From: Fischerella sp. CENA71
GTDB taxonomy: Bacteria; Cyanobacteriota; Cyanobacteriia; Cyanobacteriales; Nostocaceae
Direction of reading: 5' to 3'
DNA: 64,000 nucleotides
Assembly: GCA_024239075.1 (NCBI GenBank)
Contig: JANBVI010000027.1
Location: 310,001 to 374,000 of the forward strand
This document shows positions 53,464 to 63,272 of this stretch, piece after piece; the stretch's first letter is position 1, and every line of letters starts with the position of its first letter. The position numbers and the translations under genes were made by a program. The notes beneath the pieces are model-generated. The model was not told the DNA's origin. It saw only the letters and a program-made list of their open reading frames with translations, and made no database searches.

Positions 53464-55917
53464 TAAATAAATTCCCCAAATTGCCATTGCACGTAGATAG
53501 GTACTAGCGCGGAAAGTACCGACAGCAGTGATCGCTTCTGGGGTGCGGAATTGTAATCCATTTTCGTAAACTTGCCGAACTACAGCTTCTGTCAACTTCA
53601 TAGCTTCGTCTTTCATGTTCATCTGCACCATAAAGGCCGCTAAACCAAAGTTGATCCCCGTCCAGACTTCTAAAGGATGGGTAGCTTTGGGGTTTTCTGG
53701 TGAACCATCGGGACGAAGACCATTAGCAGCACCAAATTGACCATGATGGAACTTTAGGAAACAAGCATTGTAGACAGTTTGCAATGCAGACAAAGCGCGA
53801 TCGCGTTGTACAATATCAGGCAACCCCAGCAGTCTAGCGTAAAATTGTCCACACAATTGATCCGCCATTACCACATCCGAACCACTTTCGCTATCTAGTC
53901 GATAATATTGACCATTCCAGAGTTTTTCTTCATAAATGGGGCGAGATTGTGTTAACCAAGTTTCGTAGATCGATTTTTGCTTTTCTATCTCCTGGATATT
54001 TTGTGTATCTCTGCGGTTTGTTATCAAAACCTCACAAATTGCGATCGCAGCTTCTAACGCCGCTAACCATAATCCACCACAATAAGCACTGACTCCCTGT
54101 AGCCGCCAGTCATCAAAAGTTTGATCAGGCGCACCAGAATTTTCCGGAATTCCGTCTTTATCTATGTCAAAAGTTTTTAGATAGTTGAGGGTTTCTACAA
54201 TGGCATTCCAGCAATCTTCCAAAAATTTGATATCGTCAGCACCAGTAAACAGAAAATCGCGGTATACCTGCAAAACAAAGTCGCTACCTAAATCCTTCCA
54301 CAAGTTGCAATCTTGGTAGCTAGTATAATTTGTCTTCTTCCAAACGTGTTCATTTGGTGCGCCTAAATCATGAGGTGTTGCTCCTGCAACTTTTCGGACA
54401 GCAAAAGGACTTTCTGCACCGATGGTATAATAGTAGCCAATGACACGAGTATTCCTATCGCTCATGGGAATAGCTCGTGCAAAAGCACGTATTACCGCCT
54501 TTTCCAATTCTGGGAACAGCATCAACAAAGCAAAAGAACCATAAAGCCGCACATCCAAACTTTCATACCAACGGTAGTCTAGGCACTCCAACACAGCAAA
54601 CTGTCCAATAGGATCACGTTCACTTGCTGCACTCCAGAGAGTACCACCAGCAGTCAGGTCGTAAAGCTCATTAAATAAAGCCATCTTAAACCAGTCTGGT
54701 AAATCTGCACGGTCAAGAATGGGTTGTTGCCATGCTTGAATCTGCGCTTGCCAAGCTTGGTATTTTTGTAGTGCAATTGATGCGATCGCCCATGCATTCT
54801 GACCGTTATTACCAAAAAAGTCTGTATATCTGCGGTTATAATTGATGCCAGCAGCAAATTCTGTGACTGGAAAATCCCAACTGAGAACAAAAGGAATCTC
54901 TAGTGTTTCCCCTGGTAACAAAGTGAAACGTATTGCAAGAGCAGCTGCAATCTGTTCATTTTCAACTGCTGGGGAATGGTCTAGATAATTTGGTAACGAT
55001 CCATCTTGAGCAAAGCTTTGCCATAAATCCCCACCACTGCCTGTAGGCTGCCAACGGCTATGGTAAGAAATTTCTAGTTTGGGATGTTTGCAGGTAGCAA
55101 TGCACCACTGTCCTTCTCCCTCTTGGACAGGTTCATTAATACCAACACGACCCAGAACACAACCAATATATTCAGTATTTTCAACTAGTTGATTAAAATT
55201 ATCTTTACTTTCGCCCAAACGTGGCTGATACTCATAAACTGGACTACCATCATCCCGCATCCGTACTTCTGGGGATTTCAAAGCATTGGTAAACCAGCCC
55301 ACCATATTTTGCCAAGTCAGCATAATACTTAAAGTAATAGGTGCGTTAGTGGGATTGTGGGCAGTCCAGACAAACACTGCAACAGGGTAGCTAGTTTCTT
55401 GATAATTATTTGCCCAGATCGGAGAAAATTGTTCACAGGTTAACTGAGCTTTATATACCCCTTCATAAACGAACCAGCTACGGGGATAAAGAGCATGATA
55501 GTTTCCAGTTGTATCAATTTTAGATTTTAGATTTTTCTCAGCGTCTGTGTATCCCCGTGTCTTTGCATCTTTTCCAACCGATGGATACCATTCCCACGCA
55601 GCCAAGCTACCATCCTCTGGTGGCTGTGTACATAAAGCGTAGGCTTGGGAATCAGTACCATTAGATTCAAACACACTAAATTGACAAGGGGCGATCGCTT
55701 GAAACACATGTTCGCCACCATCGATGTGCCAAAAATTAAAATCTCCTCGCGAAGAACGGCCAATGCAACCTGCACCAAAGCCACCTAAAGGCATTCCGTG
55801 CCAAGGGCCATCATCAATATTACTAGCGTAGCGAACAGTGTAGGGTCGATCCCAGCCTAAACCAATGGGACGATTCCAAGTGCAAGAGGGGATTTGCGGG
55901 GAGAGTTGATTTGTCAT
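53425..55917 (-). CDS. GH116 glycosidase (glucosylceramidase/GBA2-like)
   Basis: 830 residues from ATG 55917. N-terminal beta-sandwich start YTVRYASNIDDGPWHGMPLGGFGAGCIGRSSRGDF, shown in part by GMPLGGFGAGCIGRSSRGDF; DNA-encoded catalytic (alpha/alpha)6 domain with the nucleophile-bearing FNELYDLTAGGTLW (Glu417) and the acid/base-region PDQTFDDW (near Asp598-603). These match human GBA2 and bacterial GH116 enzymes acting on beta-glucosides. Two repeat-derived segments occur: residues 116-136 (KDAKTRGYTDAEK and following) and the final VQTRFFSYEKPL. The gene lies 944 bp from hetC. Heterocyst envelopes contain glycosylated lipids, so a glycolipid substrate is conceivable, but nothing in the sequence proves it. 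Confidence 0.88.
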   Translation of the reverse strand: MTNQLSPQIPSCTWNRPIGLGWDRPYTVRYASNIDDGPWHGMPLGGFGAGCIGRSSRGDFNFWHIDGGEHVFQAIAPCQFSVFESNGTDSQAYALCTQPPEDGSLAAWEWYPSVGKDAKTRGYTDAEKNLKSKIDTTGNYHALYPRSWFVYEGVYKAQLTCEQFSPIWANNYQETSYPVAVFVWTAHNPTNAPITLSIMLTWQNMVGWFTNALKSPEVRMRDDGSPVYEYQPRLGESKDNFNQLVENTEYIGCVLGRVGINEPVQEGEGQWCIATCKHPKLEISYHSRWQPTGSGGDLWQSFAQDGSLPNYLDHSPAVENEQIAAALAIRFTLLPGETLEIPFVLSWDFPVTEFAAGINYNRRYTDFFGNNGQNAWAIASIALQKYQAWQAQIQAWQQPILDRADLPDWFKMALFNELYDLTAGGTLWSAASERDPIGQFAVLECLDYRWYESLDVRLYGSFALLMLFPELEKAVIRAFARAIPMSDRNTRVIGYYYTIGAESPFAVRKVAGATPHDLGAPNEHVWKKTNYTSYQDCNLWKDLGSDFVLQVYRDFLFTGADDIKFLEDCWNAIVETLNYLKTFDIDKDGIPENSGAPDQTFDDWRLQGVSAYCGGLWLAALEAAIAICEVLITNRRDTQNIQEIEKQKSIYETWLTQSRPIYEEKLWNGQYYRLDSESGSDVVMADQLCGQFYARLLGLPDIVQRDRALSALQTVYNACFLKFHHGQFGAANGLRPDGSPENPKATHPLEVWTGINFGLAAFMVQMNMKDEAMKLTEAVVRQVYENGLQFRTPEAITAVGTFRASTYLRAMAIWGIYLVQTRFFSYEKPL
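55510..55572. repeat. Repeat-derived segment inside the GH116 gene
   Basis: GATGCAAAGACACGGGGATA and ACAGACGCTGAG strings, read in frame as KDAKTRGYTDAEK, resemble the dispersed CACGGGGATAC-type repeats found in hetC and in intergenic DNA. The surrounding residues (WEWYPSVG before, GNYHALYPRSWF after) look like the native protein. Confidence 0.6.
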
Positions 55918-56053
55918 CGCCTGAGTTGACAGTGTGCAGTCACGATTAAAGAAGACTAACGCGATGTGTCAATTTTCTCAAGTTGTTTGGTAAACCAGGT
56001 AAGCTAATCTTCTCATCAGCTGCAAATAAATTTGAACCCAGCAGCAGCTTGAT

Positions 56054-56485
56054 TCAATCCGTTGCAACAGAGTTGTTAGGTGGCGGCAATTTGGCAAACT
56101 TGGGCAAATCTGGATTCAAATAATCCCACGGTTGGGCGCTGGCAACGTAAATTTCTGCCTGGGGCTTGAACCAGCTTGGATCATCTAGACTCCCTGCCTG
56201 AATACTGATAACGTCAGGATTTGCAGGTGTGCCAAACAAGCGGGAGCCACAGTGGGGACAAAAACCACGACTGACTAAGTTGCCGCTATCACCTGTCACA
56301 CCGTAATATTTCACTTCTCCGAGAATGGTCACAGCACTGCGAGGTAAAATCAGGGCGGCGGCAAATGCACTGCCTGTTGCTCGCTGGCAATCACGACAGT
56401 GGCAAATTCCCATTCCAATGGGTTCTTCTGAACATTCGTAGCGGATAGCTCCGCACATACAACCGCCAGTAAAACGTGTTGTCAT
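56054..56485 (-). CDS. GFA-family zinc protein (DUF/Gfa-like)
   Basis: 143 residues from the ATG at 56485 (with AAAGGTGGGA upstream); an upstream TTG (56512) is less likely. Zinc-binding Cys are in place: GGCMCGAIRYEC, CHCRDCQRATGSAF and FCPHCGSRLFG. The family includes proteins once called glutathione-dependent formaldehyde-activating enzymes; most bacterial members have unknown substrates. VISIQAGSLDDPSWFKP is a conserved segment. Single leftward gene, no obvious link to its neighbours. Confidence 0.88.
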   Translation of the reverse strand: MTTRFTGGCMCGAIRYECSEEPIGMGICHCRDCQRATGSAFAAALILPRSAVTILGEVKYYGVTGDSGNLVSRGFCPHCGSRLFGTPANPDVISIQAGSLDDPSWFKPQAEIYVASAQPWDYLNPDLPKFAKLPPPNNSVATD

Positions 56486-56677
56486 TGAGAATATCCCACC
56501 TTTCGTTGTCAAAAGCCCGGTAAGCTCACAGACCTTACACAGCCTTATATCTTATCCAACCCAACATTTTTTTAGAACATTTATATTTGGACATTATACA
56601 GAACCGCAACCTGTTCCTACATAGTGAAGAATAAACGCCAAGTTGAGAAGCAGATTTATCTTTAGATTAAATTAGAT

Positions 56678-57220
56678 TTATTTCAAATCCAATAACCCTT
56701 CTTCCTTCAACTTGGGATTAAATCGCACCTGCGTTTGCAAACCCCGTCCTTCTAAAACTTTTAAAATCTCTGCCTCGACTCGCCGCGCTACATTTTTAAT
56801 AATTTTGATTTTCGCAATCTCATCAATAGAATTTTCATGATTTGCCTGTTCTTCAGCCGTCATTAATGCTTTAGCATCTATTGGCTGTGTCCATTTGTCT
56901 TTATCATCTGCATTACCAGCAGGTACAGAGCCATTTTCTTCTATCCAAGCCCTTTCGATATTTTCTAATACTGTACGGCTAGGGCGTTCAATCGTTTGGA
57001 CTTTCACCCAATAGCATTTTTGTGGCTGGCGGACTATGTGCTGTCTTAGGCTAAGATAAACATCACGAGAATACCCCACAAATTCCAGTACTTGTTGCTG
57101 GTCAAAAATCGCGTAGACTCCGATTTTACCTTGTAAATATTCAGGTAATTGACCAGTTTCATCAATATAAGGGATATATTCCAAGTTTCCTAAAAAAGGA
57201 ATGTTTGTGTCTGTAGTCAT
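56678..57220 (-). CDS. GIY-YIG family protein
   Basis: 180 residues from ATG 57220. The nuclease core has GVYAIFD (34-40) and FVGYSRD (47-53) in place of the canonical GIY and YIG strands, with the following helix VYLSLRQHIV and the acidic ERAWIEENG. Members of this small cyanobacterial/plant group are common but uncharacterised; whether it cuts DNA is not clear. The C-terminal half (about 110-180) is helical and charged. Gene spacing gives no operon partner: 100 bp to the next leftward hypothetical gene. Confidence 0.82.
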   Translation of the reverse strand: MTTDTNIPFLGNLEYIPYIDETGQLPEYLQGKIGVYAIFDQQQVLEFVGYSRDVYLSLRQHIVRQPQKCYWVKVQTIERPSRTVLENIERAWIEENGSVPAGNADDKDKWTQPIDAKALMTAEEQANHENSIDEIAKIKIIKNVARRVEAEILKVLEGRGLQTQVRFNPKLKEEGLLDLK

Positions 57221-57320
57221 AATAATCTATATAGTCAATAACAAGTAGTAAGGAGGCAAAGCCTGCGTCCTTAAGTTACAATTGTGATTAGTGAGTGATA
57301 TTTTTTGTCCCGCCCAGTTC

Positions 57321-57653
57321 CTAGTTCCTGATTCCCAATTTCTGATAAACAGCACAAAGGCGACTAGGTTGAAAAATTTTGGCTGTGAACATGAAGTTAG
57401 GTGGAACGTTAATAATGACGTACTCCTCCGAGTCATGATATTGTTCAAATTCTATTGGCATTCCTTTAGGAGTAGTTGTACTGTAAGGGACTGGCTGAAA
57501 AAGCAACTCTGTAAATTCTACTTTTTCACACTGTAAGTTTTGGCAGATTTGATTTAAAAATGCTTCACTAGTCAATAATTTATACAGGTTTTCTTTTGCG
57601 TGTGATTCCAGAGTAAAACTGCCATCAAAATTTTCGATTATTTTTAAAGCCAT
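57321..57653 (-). CDS. Hypothetical protein
   Basis: 110 residues from ATG 57653; family not recognised. Sequence is a small soluble alpha/beta protein (FDGSFTLESHAKENLYKLL, SEEYVIINVPPNFMF). Its last residues LGIRN and the stop come from a GGGAATCAGGAACTAGGAA repeat, so the real C-terminus may have been shorter. It lies 100 bp downstream of nothing else on its strand except the GIY-YIG gene. Confidence 0.6.
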   Translation of the reverse strand: MALKIIENFDGSFTLESHAKENLYKLLTSEAFLNQICQNLQCEKVEFTELLFQPVPYSTTTPKGMPIEFEQYHDSEEYVIINVPPNFMFTAKIFQPSRLCAVYQKLGIRN

Positions 57654-57956
57654 ATTCTGAAAAATAATTTTGACCTACTGAGTGATTACTGTTAGCAGAG
57701 AAAGATAACTTTTGATGATGACGAATTATGAAGATGGGGATCGGGGATTAGGGATCGAGCGTTAGTTATTTTTCCCTTGTGTTCCTTGTGTTCCTTGTCC
57801 CGACCACTGCTCCCCGATCCCTTATCCCCCAATTATGTAGACTCAAATACAAAAATCTGACTTTATTTCTCAGAAATCTTAACATTGGCATTTTGAATGC
57901 TATATTAGTAAGTCTAGTAGTATGTGTACATATTTATAGTCTTTCTGGAACTGACT
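57654..57956. other. Intergenic region with an inverted-repeat string
   Basis: 303 bp before rpsT. 57733-57836 holds GGGGATTAGGGATCG-type DNA on one side and CGATCCCTTATCCCC on the other, able to form a long hairpin of about 18 bp. It should also contain the rpsT promoter, not recognised by eye. Confidence 0.5.
57733..57836. repeat. GGGGATNAGGGATCG inverted repeat string
   Basis: Left arm GGGGATTAGGGATCGAGC pairs with the right arm (CTCCCCGATCCCTTATCCCC) around a pyrimidine-rich middle (TTCCTTGTGTTCC). Same family as 39118-39240 and 51545-51711. Confidence 0.6.
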
Positions 57957-58262
57957 GTGGCGAATACAAAGTCTGCTCTCAAGCGCGCTAAAATCGCAGA
58001 GCGCAATCGTTTAAGGAATAAAGCTTATAAATCAGCTGTTAAGACGCTGATGAAGAAATATTTTGCTGCGGTAGATACCTATGCAGCAAACCCAACCCCT
58101 GAATCACAGCAAGAAGTCCAAAGTCGGATGTCAGAAGCTTACAGCAAAATTGATAAAGCTGTGAAGCGGGGTGTGCTTCACCCCAACAATGGAGCAAGAA
58201 AAAAATCTAGACTAGCTCAAAGACTAAAAGCTCACAGCCAATCAGCAGTAACTGCATCATAG
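57957..58262 (+). CDS. rpsT: 30S ribosomal protein S20
   Basis: 101 residues from GTG 57957, giving [21 protein letters not shown], the invariant S20 start; upstream in-frame codons are not part of the protein. GGA lies nine bases before the start. Highly basic helical protein that binds 16S rRNA. It is followed by tatD, rpoB and rpoC1, the usual cyanobacterial order, with a heptamer-repeat hairpin at 58276-58312 that may end its transcript. Confidence 0.95.
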   Translation: MANTKSALKRAKIAERNRLRNKAYKSAVKTLMKKYFAAVDTYAANPTPESQQEVQSRMSEAYSKIDKAVKRGVLHPNNGARKKSRLAQRLKAHSQSAVTAS

Positions 58263-58275
58263 TCAATAGTCATTG

Positions 58276-58312
58276 GTCATTTGTCATTTGTTAACGACAA
58301 AGGACAAATGAC
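58276..58312 (+). repeat. GTCATTTGTC heptamer repeat hairpin
   Basis: GTCATTTGTC (58276-58285) pairs perfectly with GACAAATGAC (58303-58312). A second run of TTTGTC/GACAAAGG follows. Same family as 38501-38546; a likely terminator of rpsT. Confidence 0.65.
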
Positions 58313-58338
58313 AAAGGACAAAAAACAAAAAACTAACA

Positions 58339-59124
58339 ATGCAGCTAATAGATACCCACGTTCACATCAACTTTGATGTTTTCCAGTCAGATTTAGAAAC
58401 AGTACGATCGCGATGGCAAGAAGCGGGTGTAGTGCATTTAGTTCACTCCTGTGTCGAACCAACTGAATTTTCTAGTATTGCGGCTTTAGCTCATCAGTTT
58501 CCCGAACTTAGCTTTGCTGTAGGTTTACATCCTTTAGATGCAGACAAATGGAACAATCGAACAGCAGATGAGATCAAATCTCTGGCTCTATCTGATCCGA
58601 AAGTAGTAGCAATTGGGGAAATGGGGCTAGATTTTTACAAAGCTGACAACTACGAACAGCAATACCTGGTATTTGAAGCACAGCTGAATTTAGCCGCTGA
58701 ACTCGATTTACCAGTGATCATCCACTGCCGTAATGCGACGGCAGAAGTGAGGGAAGTACTACAAAAATGGAAAAATTTCAAAGGTGAGGCTGTGCGAGGT
58801 GTCATGCATTGCTGGGGCGGAACGCCAGAAGAAACTCAATGGTTTCTAGATTTAGGTTTTTACATCAGCTTTAGCGGTACTGTCACATTTAAAAACGCTA
58901 AACAAATTCAAGAATCTGCTGCGATGGTAAGAAGCGATCGCCTGTTGATTGAAACAGACTGTCCTTTTCTTGCACCAGTGCCAAAACGGGGTGAAAAACG
59001 TAACGAACCCGCCTATGTTCGCTACGTAGCTGAACAAATAGCCCGCCTGCGAGGTGAAACAACTGATGCGATCGCAGCTCTTACTACCCAAAATGCCTGC
59101 AAATTATTCGGTTTGACGCTATAA
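58339..59124 (+). CDS. tatD: TatD-family metal-dependent hydrolase
   Basis: 261 residues from ATG 58339. The metal ligands of TatD DNases are all visible: His7 and His9 (DTHVHINF), Glu94 ([10 protein letters not shown]), His129 (VIIHCRN), His157 (GVMHCWGG) and Asp207 (LLIETDCPF). It is a TIM-barrel exonuclease implicated in DNA repair and turnover. Its place between rpsT and rpoB is shared by many cyanobacteria. Confidence 0.93.
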   Translation: MQLIDTHVHINFDVFQSDLETVRSRWQEAGVVHLVHSCVEPTEFSSIAALAHQFPELSFAVGLHPLDADKWNNRTADEIKSLALSDPKVVAIGEMGLDFYKADNYEQQYLVFEAQLNLAAELDLPVIIHCRNATAEVREVLQKWKNFKGEAVRGVMHCWGGTPEETQWFLDLGFYISFSGTVTFKNAKQIQESAAMVRSDRLLIETDCPFLAPVPKRGEKRNEPAYVRYVAEQIARLRGETTDAIAALTTQNACKLFGLTL

Positions 59125-59775
59125 AAATAATGTATTACGTGTATTTTTTATGACTATTTTTGTAAAAGAAAATTTGAGGTGACAAAAATATGATATTATT
59201 GTACCCTCCAAAAAATATTTACTTGCGCCATAATGTTTAAGGAGGCAAATTACTGACTTCCCTGCTTTTGTTGTACAACTATTCACTTGATCATCCTCCT
59301 AAGCTCCACACATGATGCTAAAAATCTATAACTACCCACTTACCACTCAGGTAGAGCTAGATTTTGGCTCCATCATTAAAGTTATACAAATTTATAAACG
59401 AAATTTTTTGTGAGTATTATCCGCCAGTCCCAAGCTAAATAAATCGGTCGCAAGCTGAGAAAATTATTTGCTCAGTACTAGGATTTCATCGCTTTGGATG
59501 AAAGAACCACAGTCTTGTAAAAGCTAACTGTCAAAAGAACTGCGTCAATGTAGAACGCGGTTTTCGGAGGAGAAGTGAACAGAGCAAAACACACTAGGGC
59601 AAAACTGAAGCATCTTCTGTTTTTGGAAATCCAGCAAAGGGAGCAAATACCCTCTTGCTAAAATTGCTATTTCCAGGTTTAATTGCTCCGTTTGCCTGCA
59701 CCTGCTATGTGCAGGTGGTGTAAGGAGAAGTTCCCACACACCGACAAGTTTAACCAGGTTGACAAAGGTAGAGGC
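59125..59775 (+). promoter_or_regulatory. rpoB upstream leader region
   Basis: 651 bp with no gene. Near the end, around 59695-59717, two mutually exclusive hairpins can form (CCTGCAC/GTGCAGG or CACCTGC/GCAGGTG) about 60 bases before the rpoB start. A longer loose pair GGAAAT/ATTTCC lies at 59626-59673. Such leaders often hold the promoter and post-transcriptional control of rpoBC; which is used here is not known. Confidence 0.4.
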
Positions 59776-62700
59776 ATGACTAACGACACAATAATGGAAC
59801 CCGCCTTTTTGTTGCCCGACTTAATTGAAATCCAGCGTTCTAGTTTTCGTTGGTTTTTAGAAGAAGGGCTAATCGAAGAACTTAACTCCTTTAGTCCCAT
59901 TACTGACTACACTGGCAAACTAGAGCTGCACTTTTTAGGTCAGAATTACAAGCTGAAGGAACCAAAGTACGACGTTGACGAAGCCAAGCGGCGGGATAGC
60001 ACTTACGCTGTCCAAATGTATGTACCCACACGTTTGATCAATAAAGAAACGGGGGAAATTAAAGAACAAGAAGTATTTATTGGAGACTTGCCTCTGATGA
60101 CAGATCGCGGCACGTTTATTATTAACGGTGCAGAGCGAGTGATTGTCAACCAGATCGTGCGATCGCCAGGAGTTTACTACAAATCAGAAATTGACAAAAA
60201 CGGACGGCGTACTTATTCAGCTAGTTTAATTCCTAACCGGGGGGCTTGGCTGAAATTTGAAACAGACCGTAACGACTTAGTGTGGGTACGCATCGACAAA
60301 ACCCGCAAATTGTCAGCCCAAGTGCTATTAAAAGCATTGGGATTGTCAGATAATGAAATCTTCGACGCCCTGCGCCACCCCGAATATTTCCAAAAAACCA
60401 TCGAAAAAGAAGGGCAATTCTCCGAAGAAGAAGCCCTAATGGAACTGTATCGCAAATTGCGTCCGGGTGAACCACCGACAGTACTAGGTGGACAACAACT
60501 CCTAGACTCTCGCTTCTTTGATCCTAAGCGTTATGACTTAGGGCGGGTTGGACGTTATAAACTCAACAAAAAACTGCGTCTACAAGTACCAGAAACAATG
60601 CGCGTACTCACCCCCCAAGATATCTTGGCTGCGGTAGATTACCTCATTAACCTGGAATACGATATTGGTAGCATAGACGACATTGATCACCTCGGGAATC
60701 GCCGAGTTAGAAGCGTCGGCGAGTTGCTGCAAAACCAAGTCCGAGTAGGATTAAACCGTTTAGAGCGGATTATTCGGGAGCGGATGACTGTATCTGATGC
60801 CGAAGTTCTCACCCCTGCTTCCTTAGTTAACCCCAAACCTTTGGTAGCAGCAATTAAAGAGTTCTTTGGCTCCAGCCAATTGTCCCAGTTCATGGATCAA
60901 ACCAACCCCTTAGCAGAATTGACCCACAAACGTCGTCTGTCTGCCCTTGGCCCTGGTGGTTTGACTCGCGAACGTGCCGGTTTCGCTGTCCGAGATATTC
61001 ACCCATCACACTACGGACGTATTTGCCCAATTGAAACACCAGAAGGTCCCAACGCTGGTTTGATTGGTTCCTTGGCAACCCATGCACGGGTAAACCAATA
61101 CGGCTTTTTAGAAACACCCTTCCGTCCTGTAGAAAATGGGCGCGTCAGGTACGATATCCAACCGACTTACATGACCGCCGATGAAGAAGACGACTTCCGA
61201 GTGGCGGCGGGAGATGCGCCAATTGATGAAAATGGTCATCTTATTGGTCCTGAAGTCCCTGTACGCTATCGTCAGGAATTCTCTACCACAACACCAGAAC
61301 AAGTAGACTATATCGCAGTCTCTCCGGTGCAAATTGTGTCCGTAGCTACGAGCATGATTCCCTTCTTGGAGCATGACGACGCTAACCGCGCTCTGATGGG
61401 ATCGAACATGCAACGGCAGGCGGTACCCCTACTCAAACCGGAACGTCCTTTGGTAGGGACAGGCTTAGAAGCTCAGGGAGCTAGAGACTCTGGGATGGTG
61501 ATTGTCTCCCGCACCGACGGCGACGTCACTTATGTAGATGCGACCAAAATTCGTGTACGTCCACGACTACGCCCAGGAGAGGAAAGTGCTAAACCTCCTG
61601 CGGAAATTGAATACATCATATCTAAGTACCAACGTTCCAACCAAGATACTTGCCTCAACCAAAAACCCCTCGTCCGCATGGGTGAAAGGGTTGTTGCTGG
61701 TCAAGTGCTAGCAGATGGTTCCTCAACTGAAGGGGGAGAATTGGCACTCGGACAAAATATCATCGTCGCTTATATGCCTTGGGAAGGTTATAACTACGAA
61801 GACGCGATTTTGATTTCCGAAAGATTGGTACAGGATGATATTTATACCTCAATTCACATTGAAAAATATGAAATTGAGGCCAGACAGACAAAACTGGGAC
61901 CAGAAGAAATCACCAGAGAAATCCCTAACGTCGGTGAAGACGCCCTACGAAATTTAGATGAACAGGGAATTATCCGCATTGGTGCATGGGTAGAAGCTGG
62001 AGATATTCTGGTTGGTAAAGTTACTCCTAAAGGTGAATCTGATCAACCACCCGAAGAAAAACTATTGCGAGCAATCTTCGGTGAAAAAGCACGGGATGTC
62101 CGCGATAACTCTTTGCGTGTACCCAACGGTGAAAAAGGACGGGTCGTAGACGTACGGATCTTTACCCGTGAACAAGGCGACGAACTACCGCCCGGAGCCA
62201 ACATGGTGGTGCGGGTGTATGTAGCCCAAAAGCGGAAAATCCAAGTCGGTGACAAAATGGCAGGACGCCACGGCAATAAGGGGATTATCTCCAAAATCTT
62301 GCCAATGGAAGACATGCCCTATTTGCCTGATGGCTCACCCGTCGATATCGTCCTCAATCCCCTGGGTGTGCCTAGCCGGATGAACGTCGGACAAGTATTT
62401 GAGTGTCTGTTGGGTTGGGCAGGTCACATCATGGGAATGCGGTTTAAAATTACCCCCTTTGATGAAATGTACGGCCAAGAAGCATCCCGGACGATTGTGC
62501 ATGGCAAATTGCAAGAAGCACGGGATGAAACTGGCAAAAACTGGGTATTTAACCCAGATGATCCAGGCAAAATTCTAGTCTATGACGGTCGTACTGGTGA
62601 ACCCTTTGATCGACCAGTAACTGTAGGTGTGGCTTATATGCTGAAACTGGTACACCTAGTAGACGATAAGATCCATGCTCGTTCCACTGGTCCATACTCC

Positions 62701-63099
62701 TTGGTAACTCAACAGCCCTTGGGTGGTAAAGCCCAGCAAGGTGGTCAGCGATTTGGAGAAATGGAAGTGTGGGCATTGGAAGCCTTTGGCGCAGCTTACA
62801 CTTTGCAGGAATTGCTGACAGTTAAATCCGACGATATGCAAGGGCGCAATGAAGCACTCAATGCGATCGTCAAAGGTAAAGCCATTCCTCGACCAGGAAC
62901 ACCAGAGTCTTTCAAAGTGTTAATGCGAGAATTGCAATCTCTAGGTTTGGATATTGCCGTCCATAAGGTGGAAACTCAAACAGATGGTAGTACCGTAGAC
63001 GTAGAAGTTGATTTGATGGCAGACAATAACGCCCGTCGTACACCTCCACGTCCGACCTACGAATCCCTAAGCCGCGAGTCTATGGAAGAAGAGGAATAG
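59776..63099 (+). CDS. rpoB: RNA polymerase beta subunit
   Basis: 1107 residues from ATG 59776, with AAGGTAGAGG upstream; the extra 31 residues before it are not part of the family. Start [20 protein letters not shown]; the rifampicin-region [19 protein letters not shown] at about 371-390; [17 protein letters not shown] near 536; [10 protein letters not shown] near 827; and the C-terminal [20 protein letters not shown] with the [20 protein letters not shown] clamp. It lacks the long insertions of proteobacterial beta. It is followed by rpoC1 after 172 bp, as in other cyanobacteria. Confidence 0.97.
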   Translation: MTNDTIMEPAFLLPDLIEIQRSSFRWFLEEGLIEELNSFSPITDYTGKLELHFLGQNYKLKEPKYDVDEAKRRDSTYAVQMYVPTRLINKETGEIKEQEVFIGDLPLMTDRGTFIINGAERVIVNQIVRSPGVYYKSEIDKNGRRTYSASLIPNRGAWLKFETDRNDLVWVRIDKTRKLSAQVLLKALGLSDNEIFDALRHPEYFQKTIEKEGQFSEEEALMELYRKLRPGEPPTVLGGQQLLDSRFFDPKRYDLGRVGRYKLNKKLRLQVPETMRVLTPQDILAAVDYLINLEYDIGSIDDIDHLGNRRVRSVGELLQNQVRVGLNRLERIIRERMTVSDAEVLTPASLVNPKPLVAAIKEFFGSSQLSQFMDQTNPLAELTHKRRLSALGPGGLTRERAGFAVRDIHPSHYGRICPIETPEGPNAGLIGSLATHARVNQYGFLETPFRPVENGRVRYDIQPTYMTADEEDDFRVAAGDAPIDENGHLIGPEVPVRYRQEFSTTTPEQVDYIAVSPVQIVSVATSMIPFLEHDDANRALMGSNMQRQAVPLLKPERPLVGTGLEAQGARDSGMVIVSRTDGDVTYVDATKIRVRPRLRPGEESAKPPAEIEYIISKYQRSNQDTCLNQKPLVRMGERVVAGQVLADGSSTEGGELALGQNIIVAYMPWEGYNYEDAILISERLVQDDIYTSIHIEKYEIEARQTKLGPEEITREIPNVGEDALRNLDEQGIIRIGAWVEAGDILVGKVTPKGESDQPPEEKLLRAIFGEKARDVRDNSLRVPNGEKGRVVDVRIFTREQGDELPPGANMVVRVYVAQKRKIQVGDKMAGRHGNKGIISKILPMEDMPYLPDGSPVDIVLNPLGVPSRMNVGQVFECLLGWAGHIMGMRFKITPFDEMYGQEASRTIVHGKLQEARDETGKNWVFNPDDPGKILVYDGRTGEPFDRPVTVGVAYMLKLVHLVDDKIHARSTGPYSLVTQQPLGGKAQQGGQRFGEMEVWALEAFGAAYTLQELLTVKSDDMQGRNEALNAIVKGKAIPRPGTPESFKVLMRELQSLGLDIAVHKVETQTDGSTVDVEVDLMADNNARRTPPRPTYESLSRESMEEEE

Positions 63100-63130
63100 C
63101 CAATAGTTCATTGTTAAAAAAATGACCAAT

Positions 63131-63160
63131 GTACAGACGCGAGGAACATCGCGTCTCTAC
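63131..63160. repeat. GACGCG hairpin in the rpoB-rpoC1 gap
   Basis: AGACGCGA (63135-63142) pairs with TCGCGTCT (63149-63156) around GGAACA. Same family as 53404-53463 and 46323-46352. It separates two essential co-oriented genes and may reduce read-through. Confidence 0.7.
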
Positions 63161-63272
63161 TATTGACTCTTGGCCCTTGACTACTGGCTAAAACTAAATA
63201 CTCCTCCCACTAGCACGGTTAATTATGCCCGTGTTGTTTGTGAAGTCATAACTTAAACGCAGCATTAAACAA

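Noticed and set aside
57924-57956. ATG-started extension of rpsT
   Set aside because: S20 always begins with (M/V)[11 protein letters not shown]; the GTG at 57957 fits this and has GGA upstream.
59683-59775. Upstream extension of rpoB by 31 codons
   Set aside because: The extra residues do not resemble RpoB; the ATG at 59776 has AAGGTAGAGG and gives the conserved start.
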